In this document: piece by piece, positions 1-10,528 of the stretch
Layout of the letters: every line of letters starts with the position of its first letter
How positions within the stretch are numbered: the stretch's first letter is position 1
Assembly (NCBI GenBank): GCA_905221605.1
Contig: CAJNDS010002385.1
Coordinates: 176,501 to 240,500 of the forward strand
DNA from: Symbiodinium natans
Lineage: Eukaryota; Sar; Dinophyceae; Suessiales; Symbiodiniaceae
Length of the DNA stretch: 64,000 nt
Direction of reading: 5' to 3'
Program-made: the position numbers and the translations under genes
Notes under the pieces: model-generated
Seen by the model: only the letters and a program-made list of their open reading frames with translations
Told to the model about the DNA's origin: nothing
The model's database searches: none

Positions 1-1750
1 CCCTAAACCCTAAACCCTAAACCCTGAAAAACCCTACTTCGGGCATGCTTTCATCTCCTCCGAACGTAGGACTGCGCAGCTGACCAGACTCAAGAGAGAA
101 GGGCTCCCCGTGCGGTTTAGGGTTTAGGGTTTAGGGTTTAGGGTTTAGGGTGTCCTTGCGACCGGTTTCAGGTCTGATCGCGAAACGCAAACAAAATGGG
201 CCTTGTTTCGTGTCACACATGCCCCATGAGATGTTGTTGCAAGTGGTTTCAGCTTTGAGCGGACAACCTCTTAACCACAACCTGCAAGTTCAATTCTTAT
301 GGATGTTTTGCAACCATTCTTATTGTCAGGCCAAGAATGTCCTGTGCTTAATCGCTTGCATGCATTCCTTGCCTCCCGGTAAACACTTTCATCTTCGAAA
401 AGGCGCCCCAGTCCCTTTCATGTCTGCTGAGTCTACTAAACCACATGACCTTTTTGGCGTAAAAAATGCCCTTGCTCAGCGTGTTTTTTTCTGCCGTGCG
501 CTCTGTGAGCCATGGCTTGACTGGAGGAGGGGTAGGTTTGAAATGAATTTAATGTTTTAAACCTTTTATTACTCTTCATCCCTCTATAATTTCTTATGAG
601 TCCATGTAGGGCCCCTAAACCCTAAAACCCTAAACCCTAAAACCCTAAACCCTAAAACCCTAAACCCTAAAACCCTAAAACCCTAAAACCCTAAAACCCT
701 AACCCTAAACCCTAAACCCTAAACTCTAAGCCCTAAGCCCTAAGCCCTCAGCCCTAAACTACAAACCCTAAACCTACCCGGTTGAGGTGGTCTTGGTTGC
801 CGTCCGCTTCCTGTTCTTCAGCGTGGTGGCTTTCCTTCTCATCCTCAACCCTCCGCCAGAGGTCACTGCCAGGCGCGGGGGGGGGGGGGGGGGGGGGGGG
901 GGTGTTTCGGGTTCCCGAAGCCCTAAGCCCTTAACCCCTAAACCCCCAAACCCCCAAACCCCTAAGCCCCGAAACCCCTAAACCCTAAACCCTAAACCCT
1001 AAACCCTAAACCCTAAACCCTGGTTTGGAATCTTGTGGTTGACAACACCTTGCACTGCAGAAAACCAGCTTCTTCAAAATGCGTGCTTTTTCAGATACGC
1101 TTCCTTTCTTGGATAAGCTTCTGGGTACTTTAGGGTTTTGGGTTTGGGGGTTTAGGGTAAGGTTTAAGGGTTTAGGGCCTATACTCGGAGGTTCCTGGGT
1201 AGTTAGAAGCAGGGTTACTGAGTATGGTAGCTACTCCTATAACCCTCCTCAGGGCCTTCAGAGTACTTGCAAAGCCCTGCTGCTCCCTACCACGAAGCTC
1301 CAAGTAGCCGGCGAGCAGACTCAATCAACGGATTAAGACTCGTGAGGTTGTACCCCTAAAGTTTTCCCGTTTCCACACTCCTAATATGGCCCTTCTCCTG
1401 CCTTAGGGATCTTTAAAAAGGGTCCCCAAACCCAAGATTGCCACTTTAGGGGTCCAAGGTAGGGTCCGAGGTTGCGCTTGGAGGTTGATCGGGTAGAGGG
1501 TTTAGGGTTTAGGGTTTAGGGTTTGGGGTTTAGGGTTTAGGATTTAGGGCTAGAAGTACCTAGTTCTAACCTCTTAAATGAACCTCCAAGTTGGGTCTAG
1601 GAGACCTCAGCTTCAGGGATTTGGTGGATCTTGTTGGGCTGCTTCCCTAAACCCTAAACCCTAAACCCTAAACCCTAAACCCTAAACCCTAAACCCTAAA
1701 CCCCAAACCCCAAACCCCAAACCCCAAACCCCAAACCCTAAACCCTAAAC
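1..1750. repeat. Telomeric-repeat-rich stretch without a convincing gene
   Basis: Interstitial CCCTAAA tracts (1-25, 614-730, 966-1021, 1645-1752) and TTTAGGG tracts (116-150, 1500-1545) alternate with unique sequence. The unique segments at 160-560 and 1020-1440 have open frames but no splice-bounded or recognisable coding signal. A G homopolymer of about 24 bases lies near 879-902. Both orientations and interruptions argue against this being a chromosome end. Confidence 0.85.
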
Positions 1751-1763
1751 CCCTCCCCGGCAG

Positions 1764-1847
1764 GTTGGCGTACTTCCTCTTGTTTGTCATGCTGTTCGCA
1801 TGCGCCTACTTCGTGGTGCACACGCTGGCCCAGCTGCTGCGTGACTC
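1764..1847 (+). CDS. Exon candidate encoding a membrane helix
   Basis: After an acceptor-like ggcag the frame reads LAYFLLFVMLFACAY then FVVHTLAQLLRDS, one hydrophobic helix with a positively charged end. A GC donor (gccttc) follows. CCCTAAA precedes the island and TTTAGGG follows it. The FACAY word also occurs in the membrane-protein exon at 34730, so this may belong to a paralogue of that gene, but the match is short. No other exon of the same protein is assigned nearby. Confidence 0.45.
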
Positions 1848-2009
1848 GCCTTCAAAGGGTCTAGGGTTTAGGGTTTAGGGTTCAGGGTTTAGGTAGGCCA
1901 ATCAACGCCCGAACTCCAATGCTCTCTAGTGGACCCAACTCCGAGCCTCTTACGATTGGGTGGGTTCTCCCCCTCCTCCATAAGAATGAAGAAAGGGACT
2001 GCTGGAGAC

Positions 2010-2360
2010 CCTAAACCCCAAACCCCAAACCCCAAACCCCAAACCCCAATCCCCAAACCCCAAACCCCAAACCCTAAACCCTAAACCCTAAACCCCAAAC
2101 CCTAAACCCTAAACCCCAAACCCTAAACCCCGGAGAGAGAAGAGAGAGGAGAGGCTTCCTATGCCCTGAGCCCTACTCAGCCCTGAGCCCTAAACCTCCT
2201 GAACCCCTAGACCCCTAAACCCCCTACACCCTAAACCCCCCACACCCTAAACCCTAAACCCTAAACCCTAAACCCTAAACCCTAAACCCGAAACCCTAAA
2301 CCCTAAACCCTAAACCCTAAACCCTAAACCCAAAACCCTAAACCCTAAACCCTGAACCCC
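2010..2360 (+). repeat. CCCTAAA/CCCCAAA tracts with GA-rich spacers
   Basis: Two blocks of CCCTAAA and variant CCCCAAA heptamers (about 2010-2128 and 2244-2355), each followed by a short purine run of gagaga. No coding signal. Confidence 0.9.
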
Positions 2361-2391
2361 GGAGAGAGAGAGAGAGAGAGACGCTCCCAAG

Positions 2392-2475
2392 GCAGCGCGT
2401 CAGTGAGTACGGAGGAGACCGGCACGGGCCTTGCCAAGTTGGCAGGCCGCTGGGAGGGCTCCATGTTGTTGTGAC
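2392..2475 (+). CDS. Coding-like island, frame uncertain
   Basis: A GC-rich unique island between telomeric tracts. Two + frames are open: one gives TGLAKLAGRWEGSMLL before a stop, the other RPLGGLHVVVTFG. Either could be an exon; I cannot choose between them and recognise neither. Confidence 0.25.
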
Positions 2476-3107
2476 ATTCGGCCCTAGACCCTAAGCCCTA
2501 AACCCTAGACCTTATAGAACACAGAATAAACCCAAAACCCTAGACCTTTAACTAAACCCCAAGCACTAAACCCTAAACCCTAAACCCTAAAACCTATACA
2601 GGACCCACATAGGTACAAAGTTTAGGGTGGACCCAGTAAATTACCATACTTAATTTGTACTTACCAAGTCCCCCCGACCCGCCAGGTAGGGTATTGGCGT
2701 GCGCGGTGTTGGGTTGCACCAAAATACCCTCACATCATTGAACCGCTTGTGCCCGAAGCCTCAATAGGCCCCTGCCGACTTCGTATAGCGAAGATGCAGG
2801 AGCTTAGAGACTTCACCGGACCCTCTTGGTAGGGCATGTGTAGCTATATGTAGGGTTATAGGTACCCTGAATAGGGTCAGAAGTACACCTACCATACTTG
2901 TAACACCACTTACAACTACCCAAATCAACCTCCAAGTAAACCTCCTAAACCCTAGACCCTAGACCCTAGACCCTAGACCCTAAACCCGAAACCCTCAACC
3001 CTAAACCCTAAACCCTAAACCCCTAAACCCCTAAACCCCTAAACCCCTAAACCCTAAACCTTAAACCCCAAACCCCAAACCCTAAACCCTAAACCCTATG
3101 CATGGAA

Positions 3108-3203
3108 TGTGGCGCCAATCAAAAGGGCCACGATACCAAGGTTGACAGGAGGGTGGTGGAGAACTCCAGTTCTCGCCACGAGGTCCTTGCAGCTGCATGC
3201 TGA
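3108..3203 (+). CDS. Coding-like island, unknown protein
   Basis: Unique sequence flanked by CCCTAAA (3000-3098) upstream and TTTAGGG (3228-3255) downstream. One frame reads GHDTKVDRRVVENSSSRHEV and then LAAAC before a stop. Charged composition looks protein-like; no family recognised. Confidence 0.33.
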   Translation, partial: CGANQKGHDTKVDRRVVENSSSRHEVLAAAC

Positions 3204-3264
3204 CATGCGGGCAAAGAGCAGGCTTTACTAGGGTTTAGGGTTTAGGGTTTAGGGAAATTCGCAG

Positions 3265-3484
3265 GGTTGCCGAAGCGCACTCGAGAACAAGAGGGTCGCT
3301 TTCGCTCGAGGCTGCAGTGCTCAGAGATGCAAAGGATCGCCTCACAAGAGCATCGACGCTCCATCACAGAAGCATTGCTGACCGCTTTGACCGGGACTCC
3401 CAATATGCCTGGCGGATGGCACAGGCCGGGCTCACTTCGGGCGATCTGCTGCGTTTCGATTGCATCTCGAAGGCGTACCACTAG
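3265..3484 (+). CDS. Terminal-exon candidate, unknown protein
   Basis: After ttcgcag the frame stays open for about 72 codons to a TAG at 3482-3484. It contains LEAAVLRDAKDRLTRAS, RSIADRFDRDSQYAWRMAQ and GLTSGDLLRFDCISKAYH. Mixed charged and hydrophobic composition, with no skew from telomeric translation, supports real coding sequence. The stop is followed at once by a CCCTAGA array. Function unknown; an alternative + frame is also open but less protein-like. Confidence 0.42.
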
Positions 3485-3760
3485 ACTCTAGACCCTAGAC
3501 CCTAGACCCTAGACCCTAGACCCTAGACCCTAGACCCTAGACCCTAGACCCTAGACCCTAGACCCTAGACCCTAGACCCTAGACCCTAGACCCTAGACCC
3601 TAGACCCTAGACCCTAGACCCTAGACCCTAGACCCTAGACCCTAGACCCTAGACCCTAGACCCTAGACCCTAGACCCTAAACCCTAAACCCTAAACCCTA
3701 AACCCTAAACCCTAAACCCTAAACCCTAAACCCTAAACCCTAAACCCTAAACCCTAAACC
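3483..3760 (+). repeat. Homogeneous CCCTAGA array passing into CCCTAAA
   Basis: About 27 copies of the single variant CCCTAGA (3487-3675) run directly into about 12 copies of canonical CCCTAAA. The variant block is almost error-free, which points to local amplification of a mutated unit rather than independent decay. Confidence 0.95.
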
Positions 3761-3788
3761 CTAGCCACACAGTCGAAAGCCGACTCAG

Positions 3789-3841
3789 GTTCCGTGCAGC
3801 GCCTCCTGGTCCAGATGGCGCTCCCTTTGTTCCAGGATCAT
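3789..3841 (+). CDS. Short coding-like island
   Basis: After gactcag the frame reads SVQRLLVQMALPLFQDH. It is flanked by CCCTAAA on the left and TTTAGGG (3854-3915) on the right. No family recognised. Confidence 0.3.
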
Positions 3842-4099
3842 CTTCTAGGGACTGGGTTTAGGGTTTAGGGTTTAGGGTTTAGGGTTTAGGGTTTAGGTTT
3901 AGGGTTTAGGGTTTGCAGTTAGGGTTGAGGGTCCCTTTGTTCCGGGACCGTTTTGTGGGGCACTGTCGAAGCTCCGGGGCTTTTAGACGGCTCAGATCTT
4001 GGGGTTTACTGGGTTTCGGGGTTCTGGTAGGACGGTTGATGGGTTGCGGGGACGTGGCTTCGGTGCCGGCGGGCTTAACTCAGCCAGGAGGCGGAGAGT

Positions 4100-4213
4100 G
4101 AGAAGCTCCAGCTGACCTGGTCCTTCGAGACCGATGAGATCAAGGCTGCCCGAAAGAAGGTTTACTCAGCAAAGGGCTCTCGCAGGAACTCCTCCGATTT
4201 AATTCGTGCCGAG
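4100..4213 (+). CDS. Exon candidate, unknown protein
   Basis: The frame reads EKLQLTWSFETDEIKAARKK then VYSAKGSRRNSSDLIRAE and ends at a GT donor (gtagtt). The donor is also the first bases of a small palindromic element of the 'aacctccaag' family (4214-4295), so the intron starts with a mobile element. No homologue recognised. Confidence 0.48.
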
Positions 4214-4602
4214 GTAGTTATAACAAGGGCTGTTATAAGTATAGTTTTTTATACGCTTATAACTACCCACATCAACCTCCAGGTAGGTTGTTAAAAGAAC
4301 CATAGGGTCCTTAAGGGAGGGGCGCATGGTTCCCTAACACTCTCCACTACTCGCTAAGGCTCCCTAAGCTTCCCTAAGGTTCCCTATCTAGGTACCTACC
4401 CCTCCCATGAAGCCTCAACCCTAAACCCTCAACCCTCAACCCTAAACCCTAAACCCTAAACCCTAAACCCTCAACCCTAAACCCTTAAGGGCCCGAAAAA
4501 GGAAAGTGCGTTTCGGGTTCGGGGGGCGTGGTGCATCCCGAACTTGCGAAGCCACAAGCCCAAACCCCCTGACATTCTGGAGCCTGCGCCCTCAACCTCC
4601 CA

Positions 4603-4918
4603 AACCCTAAACCCTAAACCCTAAACCCTAACCCCTAAGCCCTAAACCCTAAACCCTAAACCCTAAACCCTAAACCCTAGACCCTGAACCCTGAACCCTG
4701 AACCCTGAACCCTAAACCCTAAACCCTTGTATCCCGAGCCTCTCGTCCCACAACACGAAGCCCAGGCGGCAGGCAAACGGCCGGCCAAAGGCCTGGGCTG
4801 CTTAGGGTTTAGGGTTTAGGGTTTAGGGTTTAGGGTTTAGGGTTTAGGGTTTAGGGTTTAGGGTTTAGGGTTTCGGGCTTAGGGTTTAGGGGGGTTTGGG
4901 GTTAAGGGTTTAGGGTTT
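4603..4918. repeat. Opposed telomeric tracts around a 70-bp unique island
   Basis: CCCTAAA/CCCTGAA (4603-4728), then about 70 bases of unique GC-rich sequence, then TTTAGGG (4802-4918). The arrangement C-rich, island, G-rich recurs through the window. Confidence 0.9.
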
Positions 4919-5103
4919 ATCGAGGGACGAAGGGGCGACTTAGGTATATGGGGACTATAGAAGGAAGATGTAGGGGTTATATAGTGGAATACGATTAAGG
5001 GTCCCTTATAAATATCCCTGAAGTTAATCCTAAACCCCAAACCCTAAACCCCAAACCCTAAACCCTAAGCCCTAGGCGTTTTGGGAGTCGGTTCCAGGGT
5101 GCA

Positions 5104-5172
5104 GCCTCCAGAAGGTGTCAAATTGCTCTTGTCCGGGAAGTCCAGGAGCCCAAAATCTTCAACCCCAACAGC
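5104..5172 (+). CDS. Short coding-like island
   Basis: Between CCCTAAA (left) and TTTAGGG (5173-5205). One frame gives RRCQIALVREVQEPKIFNPN. Splice-like gtgcag lies at the left edge. Unknown. Confidence 0.3.
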
Positions 5173-5458
5173 TGTTTAGGGTTTAGGGTTTAGGGTTTAG
5201 GGTTTAGGGGCCTTTGCATTCTCAAGCTTGGGTAGTTCGGGCGTGCGCCAAGCGATCTCCCTAGAAGTCCCGTAGCTCCAAACCCAAGCCCCCTGAAAAC
5301 CCTAAACCCTAAACCCGAAACCCTAAACCCCAGAACCCTAAACCCTAAACCCTAGAGCCCTAAACCCTAAACCCTAATCCCGTAGCTCCAAGCCCAGGCC
5401 CAAGCCCAAGCCTCAAATCTCAGCCTTCAAACACACCAGGATGCGCACCCTAAACGCC

Positions 5459-5617
5459 ACTTAGAGGTTCATGGTACTTACTAACCAATTATAACTGTAC
5501 TTATAACCCTACTTATAATACCCCTAAAGGGCCTTATAGGGGTTATCCCAATTATAAGTAGGGTTATAAGCCCAGTTATAAGTGGTTAGTAAGTACCATG
5601 GACCATGAACCTCCAAG
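5459..5617. mobile_element. Palindromic element, family A (full copy)
   Basis: About 159 bases that fold on themselves. The left end aggttcatggtacttact is the reverse complement of the right end agtaagtaccatg...aacct. The arms continue inward (ttataactg / cagttataag). It resembles a non-autonomous MITE with long terminal inverted repeats. Other copies start near 11652, 15769, 34368 and 41339. Confidence 0.8.
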
Positions 5618-5787
5618 CAGAAGATGGCTGCCCAAGATGCCGAGACACTTCAAACAAGGGATCTTATATGAAGGAGTTCTGGGAGAACCCTAAACCCTAA
5701 ACCCTAAACCCTAAACCCTAAACCCTAAACTCCAAACCCTCAAAGGCCCGAAAAGCCCTAGAGGGGGGTCTTGTCGTGGTGCGCCAG

Positions 5788-5876
5788 GAGGTGCCATCGC
5801 GTTGAGGGCCCTGCGCTGGGTGAAGGGCAAGGTCCTCCGCCTGGGCCCCTCGTACCAGCATGCCGTGCACCTCAAG
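5788..5876 (+). CDS. Exon candidate, unknown protein
   Basis: Acceptor-like gcgccag, then a frame with AIALRALRWVKGKVLRLGPS and YQHAVHLK, then a GC donor (gctctg). CCCTAAA lies upstream and TTTAGGG downstream. Basic and hydrophobic; not recognised. Confidence 0.48.
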
Positions 5877-5972
5877 GCTCTGAGGGGTTTGGGGTTTAGG
5901 GTTTAGGATTTAGGATTTAGGGCTTAGGGTTTAGGGTTTAGTGTTTAGGATTTAGGGTTTAGGGTTAGGGTA

Positions 5973-6105
5973 GGTATATGGGCCTTTAATATGGTCCCTA
6001 ACCTCCTCTACAGGGTTCTGATGTACGGGCCCTTCCTTTGGATAGGGTATCTAGGGGGTATGCAAGGGGTACCCTTTTAAGGGCCCATACTAAGGGACCA
6101 TGTAA
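5973..6105. mobile_element. Palindromic element, family D
   Basis: Arms around the word gggcccatac/gtatgggccc: it opens with tatgggcctttaatatggtccct and closes with aagggcccatactaagggac. Related copies lie near 21168, 22230 and 41520. Confidence 0.6.
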
Positions 6106-6302
6106 TTGGCTTTAGACTCAAGGACACCCCCGGCCTCTTGCATGTTGTGCCAGGGTTCACCCTCTGCATGCTGAGGGGTGTTGGGTTATGCATACCTATA
6201 TATGCATACATATGTATAACCACCTCCCCACGATCTACCGCAGATGTCGCTGCTGCAGATTTTGGGAACCTTGCAGAAGTTTGGGAACACCCTAATCAAA
6301 CT

Positions 6303-6416
6303 ACCCTAAACCCTAAACCCTAAACCCTAAACCCTAAACCCTAAACCCTAAACCCTAAACCCTAAACCCTAAACCCTAAACCCTAAACCCTAAACCCTAA
6401 ACCCTAAACCCTAAAC
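6303..6416 (+). repeat. Pure CCCTAAA tract
   Basis: Sixteen uninterrupted CCCTAAA heptamers. A preceding 60-base stretch could read ADVAAADFGNLAEVWEH, an exon-like scrap at 6240-6290, too short to call. Confidence 0.95.
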
Positions 6417-6897
6417 CAGCTTAGTTTCAGCAGTTTCCAGTGCGCTATTGAGGACATGCCTAGACCTTTCCGCAACTGGCGATCTCGGTGCAAGTCCCAG
6501 GGACCCCCCCCCCCCACACTCCAACTTAAGGAATATTCCTTAAACCCTAAACCGGGGTTTCAGGTTTTGCCTTCCCTGCCGCAAAGAAACAAGACCACTT
6601 GCCCAACCCCATATACTCCGTGATATTAGCCATTCTACCTAGTGCGTGCCCTCTATTAACCCCGGCCCCCCCCAGGCCTGATTTGCCTTCTCTCATCTCC
6701 CCTCTATCGTCGCATACTATCGGTTACTATCGTACAACAAAAGGACAAATACTAGATGGGAGACGATAATTTAATATCTTGTACCCTCCAAACCTCATCC
6801 TGCTCTGAAACCTGAGACCCCAAGTATATGAAACCCATCCATATCCTGGGTTTAGAACTGAGCCTGTTCGCCAAAAAAGGGGTTTACAGGGCGTCCT

Positions 6898-7235
6898 TTA
6901 TTAGGGGACCCCCCTGTGAACACTTTTCGCGGCGAAAAGTGTTCACAAGAGGTCCCTTAACAGCGGGCCAGTCCCCAGTGAACGTTTGGTTCGTCAAAAC
7001 AATCTGGACCGGTCCCCCGACAGGGGATCCGCTGTGAACACTTTTCGACGTGAAAAGTGCTCACAGGGGGTCCCCTATTGGGAGAACCCCTGTGAACACT
7101 TTTTGTCAGGGGACCTCCTGAACATATTTCGCCGCGAAAACTTTTCACAGGGGGTCCCCTATTGGAGGGCGTCCCCTTTCACTGTTTGTCGCGAAAAACA
7201 AAAAAAGGAAGGGTCGGGACCCCCTGTGAACACTA
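6898..7235. repeat. Array of near-perfect hairpins (GTGAACACTTTTCGC)
   Basis: Four successive units each hold gtgaacacttttcg followed closely by its reverse complement cgaaaagtgttcac, framed by ggggaccccc/gggggtcccc. Unit 1 at about 6904-6958 has a 15-base stem with almost no loop; units 2-4 (about 7020-7077, 7084-7165, 7160-7230) are progressively degraded. Short + and - open frames here are by-products of the repeat. Confidence 0.75.
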
Positions 7236-7239
7236 TTCG

Positions 7240-8340
7240 GGCTTAATGGCCAACGAGGGTTGGGATGCATCGGAGTTCAATGACCCCAGGTTTATTAGGT
7301 TTAAGGGTTTGAGGTTTAAAAATATTGCAAAGCTTTAAGCTTCGCAGCTTCACGATGTCAGGGCACTAAGGACCGATTTATTCTGTGTCTGTACGCTGTA
7401 ATGAGGGGTTGGTCTTGTTGTTGGGCTAAACCTGGAACGCCGTAAACCCTAAACCCTAAATCCCTAAACCCTAAACCCTAAACCCCTAAACCCTAAACCC
7501 CTAAACCCTAAACCCCTAAACCCTAATAAGGAGCCCGATTATATGTAAGGAATATTCCTGAATGACGGGGTATTGGAGTCCCCAGAGGGTGACGCAGCAA
7601 ATTTATGAAAGTGAGCCGGGCTGGCCCATGGACTGCCTATCACTAGTAATTGCTCAAGAACCCCCCCCAAAAAGTAAAACATATTTTCCTTAAAAGGGCA
7701 ATATAGGAATTATTATGTTTTATTCTTTTAGGCTTCCTAAGCAAATTGCAGATCACGAAATTTGTTTGCGGCCTCGCTCTGTAATGATATTCACCGGCCG
7801 GGCTTAGCTTCCTGGAATCTCCGGGCTCTGGCTCTTTATCAGGGTCTCAAGCCTTGCTGCCTAAATCCTTTAACAAAAACCACCAACCTTGTAAAAACAA
7901 CCATCAAAAAACTTGTGATAATAGCGGGTGACCCCGACAAGCTGAGTTTGCAGACGAAACTTGTGATGATAGACCATGTAAGCACTAGAGCCAGTGTAGC
8001 ATTATGCGTAAATCAGGTTTTTTAATATCAGTTTGGTGGTTTCTTTCTGGTGGGGTTTTGAGGGTTGCGGGTTTGGGGTTTAGGGTTTAAGTTTAGGTTT
8101 CCAGGGTTTAGAGGAGATTCTCCTAAGCGGGGTGGGCTCAAGGTTCATTCGTGATTCGTGGTTCGCGGTTTGATTTATTGAGCGCACGTACTTTCACCAA
8201 TGGCTCCCTGAAGCCCCTGAAACCCTGAAACCCTGAAACCCGCGCCCTAGACCCTGGGGTTGAGGGTTTAGGGTTTAGGGTTTAGAGTTTAGGGTTTAGA
8301 GTTTAGGGTTTAGGGTTGAGGGTAACCCGAAGCCCTAAAC
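7240..8340. other. No convincing gene; small elements
   Basis: Holds CCCTAAA/CCCCTAAA (7442-7525), a family-B element end (about 7545-7588, ggtattggagtccc), a family-E element (about 7651-7755, with ttgctcaagaacc at one end and cctaagcaaattgcag at the other), and a telomere-poor segment at 7760-8030 with an 87-codon open frame that I do not recognise. Confidence 0.55.
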
Positions 8341-8345
8341 TGCAG

Positions 8346-8427
8346 AATCGTTGTTTTTGAGGCGCACGAGGAGTTCGCAAATTTGTGGCTACGACAGCTC
8401 CGGCAACCTGGACTCCCGTGCCAAGGA
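8346..8427 (+). CDS. Exon candidate, unknown protein
   Basis: Acceptor ctgcag, then IVVFEAHEEFANLWLRQLRQ and PGLPCQG, then a GC donor (gcggag). TTTAGGG follows. Not recognised. Confidence 0.45.
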
Positions 8428-8716
8428 GCGGAGGGTCTAACACGTTAGGGTTTAGGGTTTGGGGGTCTCAGGATCCTCCTGTTCGGGCTTAAGTGTATTC
8501 AGGGTTTAGGGTTTAGGGTCTTATTTTGGGTTTAGGGTTTAGGGTTCAGAGAGCATTTGTTGGAGTAGTAGTTGTTCAAGCCCCCCATGGTAGGCCTACC
8601 TAACGCCGAAAACACCTCCCCCCCCCTCCCCTCAAGCAACAAGAAGGAAACAATCTGCGCCCATCAACGCAAAATCACCCTAAACCCTAAAGCCTATACA
8701 GTAAACAAACTAAACA

Positions 8717-8968
8717 AACTAAACAAACTAAACAAACTAAACCCTAAACCCTAAACCCTAAACCCTAAACCCTAAACCCTAAACCCTAAACCCTAAACCC
8801 TAAACCCTAAACCCTAAACCCTAAACCCTAAACCCTAAACCCTAAACCCTAAACCCTGAACCCTAAACCCTAAACCCTAAGCCCTAAGCCCTAAACCCTA
8901 AACCCTAAACCCTAAACCCTAAACCCTAAACCCTAAACCCTAAACCCTAAACCCTAAACCCTAAACCC
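8717..8968 (+). repeat. CCCTAAA tract of about 250 bases
   Basis: Nearly continuous CCCTAAA with a few CCCTGAA and CCCTAAG units, preceded by five aaactaaac units that differ from the heptamer. Confidence 0.95.
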
Positions 8969-8990
8969 TACACGCCTTGGGAAGGTCCAG

Positions 8991-9091
8991 CGGTCTTATG
9001 CGTCCTCGCGACGGCGGGCCAGGAGCTCCCGAGCCTCATTGCCAGAAGCCAGATCTGCAAATCGTGGATGCAACAGGCGTGGGTCCTGCGC
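8991..9091 (+). CDS. Exon candidate, F-box-like word
   Basis: After gtccag the frame reads VLCVLATAGQELPSLIARSQ and ICKSWMQQAWVLR, closing at a GC donor (gcccta) that is also the first bases of the next CCCTAAA tract. The LP..L....C..W spacing is reminiscent of an F-box, but the piece is too short to assign. Confidence 0.48.
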
Positions 9092-9092
9092 G

Positions 9093-9237
9093 CCCTAAAC
9101 CCTAAACCCTAAACCCTAAACCCTAAACCCTAAACCCTAAACCCTAAACCCTAAACCCTAAACCCTAAACCCTAAACCCTAAACCCTAAACCCTAAACCC
9201 TAAACCCTAAACCCTAAACCCCAAACCCTAAACCCTA
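9093..9237 (+). repeat. CCCTAAA tract
   Basis: About 20 CCCTAAA heptamers starting immediately at the end of the preceding exon candidate. Confidence 0.95.
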
Positions 9238-9539
9238 GACCGCCCGAGATTGTTTGGCATCGCGGGGCTGCTTCGGATTTCGGCTTGAGGGTTTAGGGTT
9301 TGGGGTTTAGGGTTTAGGGTCTGGGGTTTGGGGTTTAGGGGCGTTGAGCGTATGGCGTATGACTTTGGGGTTTTGGGTTTGACGACTTGCCCAACAGATG
9401 TTCGGCGCATTTAATGGTTAGGCAGAGCTACAATGCTTGTAGCGGACTTATCACTACCCCATGAACCTCCAAGTTAACCACATAAACCCTAAACCCTAAA
9501 CCCTAAACCGTAAACCGACGAAAGAGCCCCGACTGGAAG

Positions 9540-9610
9540 GTGGATGCTTTGACTCAGAGGTCAGGGCCCTTCACGTGCTACCCAGAGGCCTCCGCAGTTG
9601 CCAAAAACTC
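9540..9610 (+). CDS. Exon candidate, unknown protein
   Basis: Acceptor-like tggaag, then VDALTQRSGPFTCYPEASAV and AKN, then a GC donor (gcggat). TTTAGGG-type sequence follows at once. Not recognised. Confidence 0.45.
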
Positions 9611-9746
9611 GCGGATGCGGGGTTTTGGGTTGAGGGTTTGGGGTTTAGGGGTTTGGGGGTTTAGGGGTTTAGGGTTTAGGGTTTAGGGTTCAGGGTTTAG
9701 GGTTTAGGGTTTAGGGTTTGGGTTGAGGGTTTAGGGTTTAGGGTTG

Positions 9747-9990
9747 ATGTGGGGTGAGAAGCTCGAGATATCTTGGATACAGGAGTGCTGGAGGCGGAGG
9801 CAGGCGCTAGGGGCAGCACCCCCGGGCCGCAACCCGAAGGCAGCAACGTGCTATGTCTTCTTAGCAGCCGAAATTGCTGACCGCCCTACATCAAAAGCCG
9901 GACGCCTCGATCCGAACTCAACTTGGGTTGCCTTTTCCGGGATGCCCCGTGGTGCAACCGGGTGGCTGCCCGTAAACGAATCCGGTGACC
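9747..9990 (+). CDS. Open island of about 80 codons
   Basis: Between TTTAGGG (9660-9745) and CCCTAAA (10013-10072). One + frame is open throughout, with words KLEISWIQECWRRRQALG, ATCYVFLAAEIADRP and NSTWVAFSGMPRGATGW. Composition looks coding. No family recognised and no clear splice sites chosen. Confidence 0.38.
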
Positions 9991-10469
9991 CTAAGCCTTA
10001 AACCACTAAACCCTAAACCCTAAACCCTAAACCCTAAACCCTAAACCCTAAACCCTAAACCCCAAACCCTAAACAACGGCACTCCCTGCAGCCGCTCCGG
10101 TGCGACAAGCAAAATGCTTCAAAGGCGCCTGACACCAACCCTGACCCCCCTCCCCAACCCCAAAATGCCAGAAGGTGGAGGCCATCCCGCATTGGTTGAA
10201 GGTGTAGGGTTTAGCCCTGACATAGACCCCCAAGTAGTAAGATTCCCTTATACTAAGGACCCAAGAAGGCACCCCTAATATGGGAAACCCCCAAATGAAG
10301 CTCCAAACCCGAAACCCAAAACCCAAAACCCAAAACCCAAAACCCAAAACCCAAAACCCGAAACCCGAAGCCCAAAACCCAAAACTCGAAACCCCTAAAC
10401 CCTCAATCCTAAACCCTAAACCCTAGGGGGTTACCATGACCTACGGCGGGTTTGACTACAGGACTTGGC

Positions 10470-10528
10470 GCGATCCACACGCCGACTGGGCCAGATGCCT
10501 TCTCGCGAAGCTTGGCTCAGCCCTAAGC
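10470..10528 (+). CDS. Short exon candidate
   Basis: After gactacag one frame reads TWRDPHADWARCLLAKLGSA. It is continuous with an upstream open stretch starting at an ATG near 10436. Not recognised. Confidence 0.38.

Noticed and set aside
1-25. Chromosome end at the start of the window
   Set aside because: Only about three heptamers before unique sequence; tracts of both orientations occur throughout, so this is interstitial.
7762-8025. 87-codon plus-strand frame in a telomere-free stretch
   Set aside because: Internally repetitive (aaacttgtgat words), no splice edges or recognisable motif; left uncalled.
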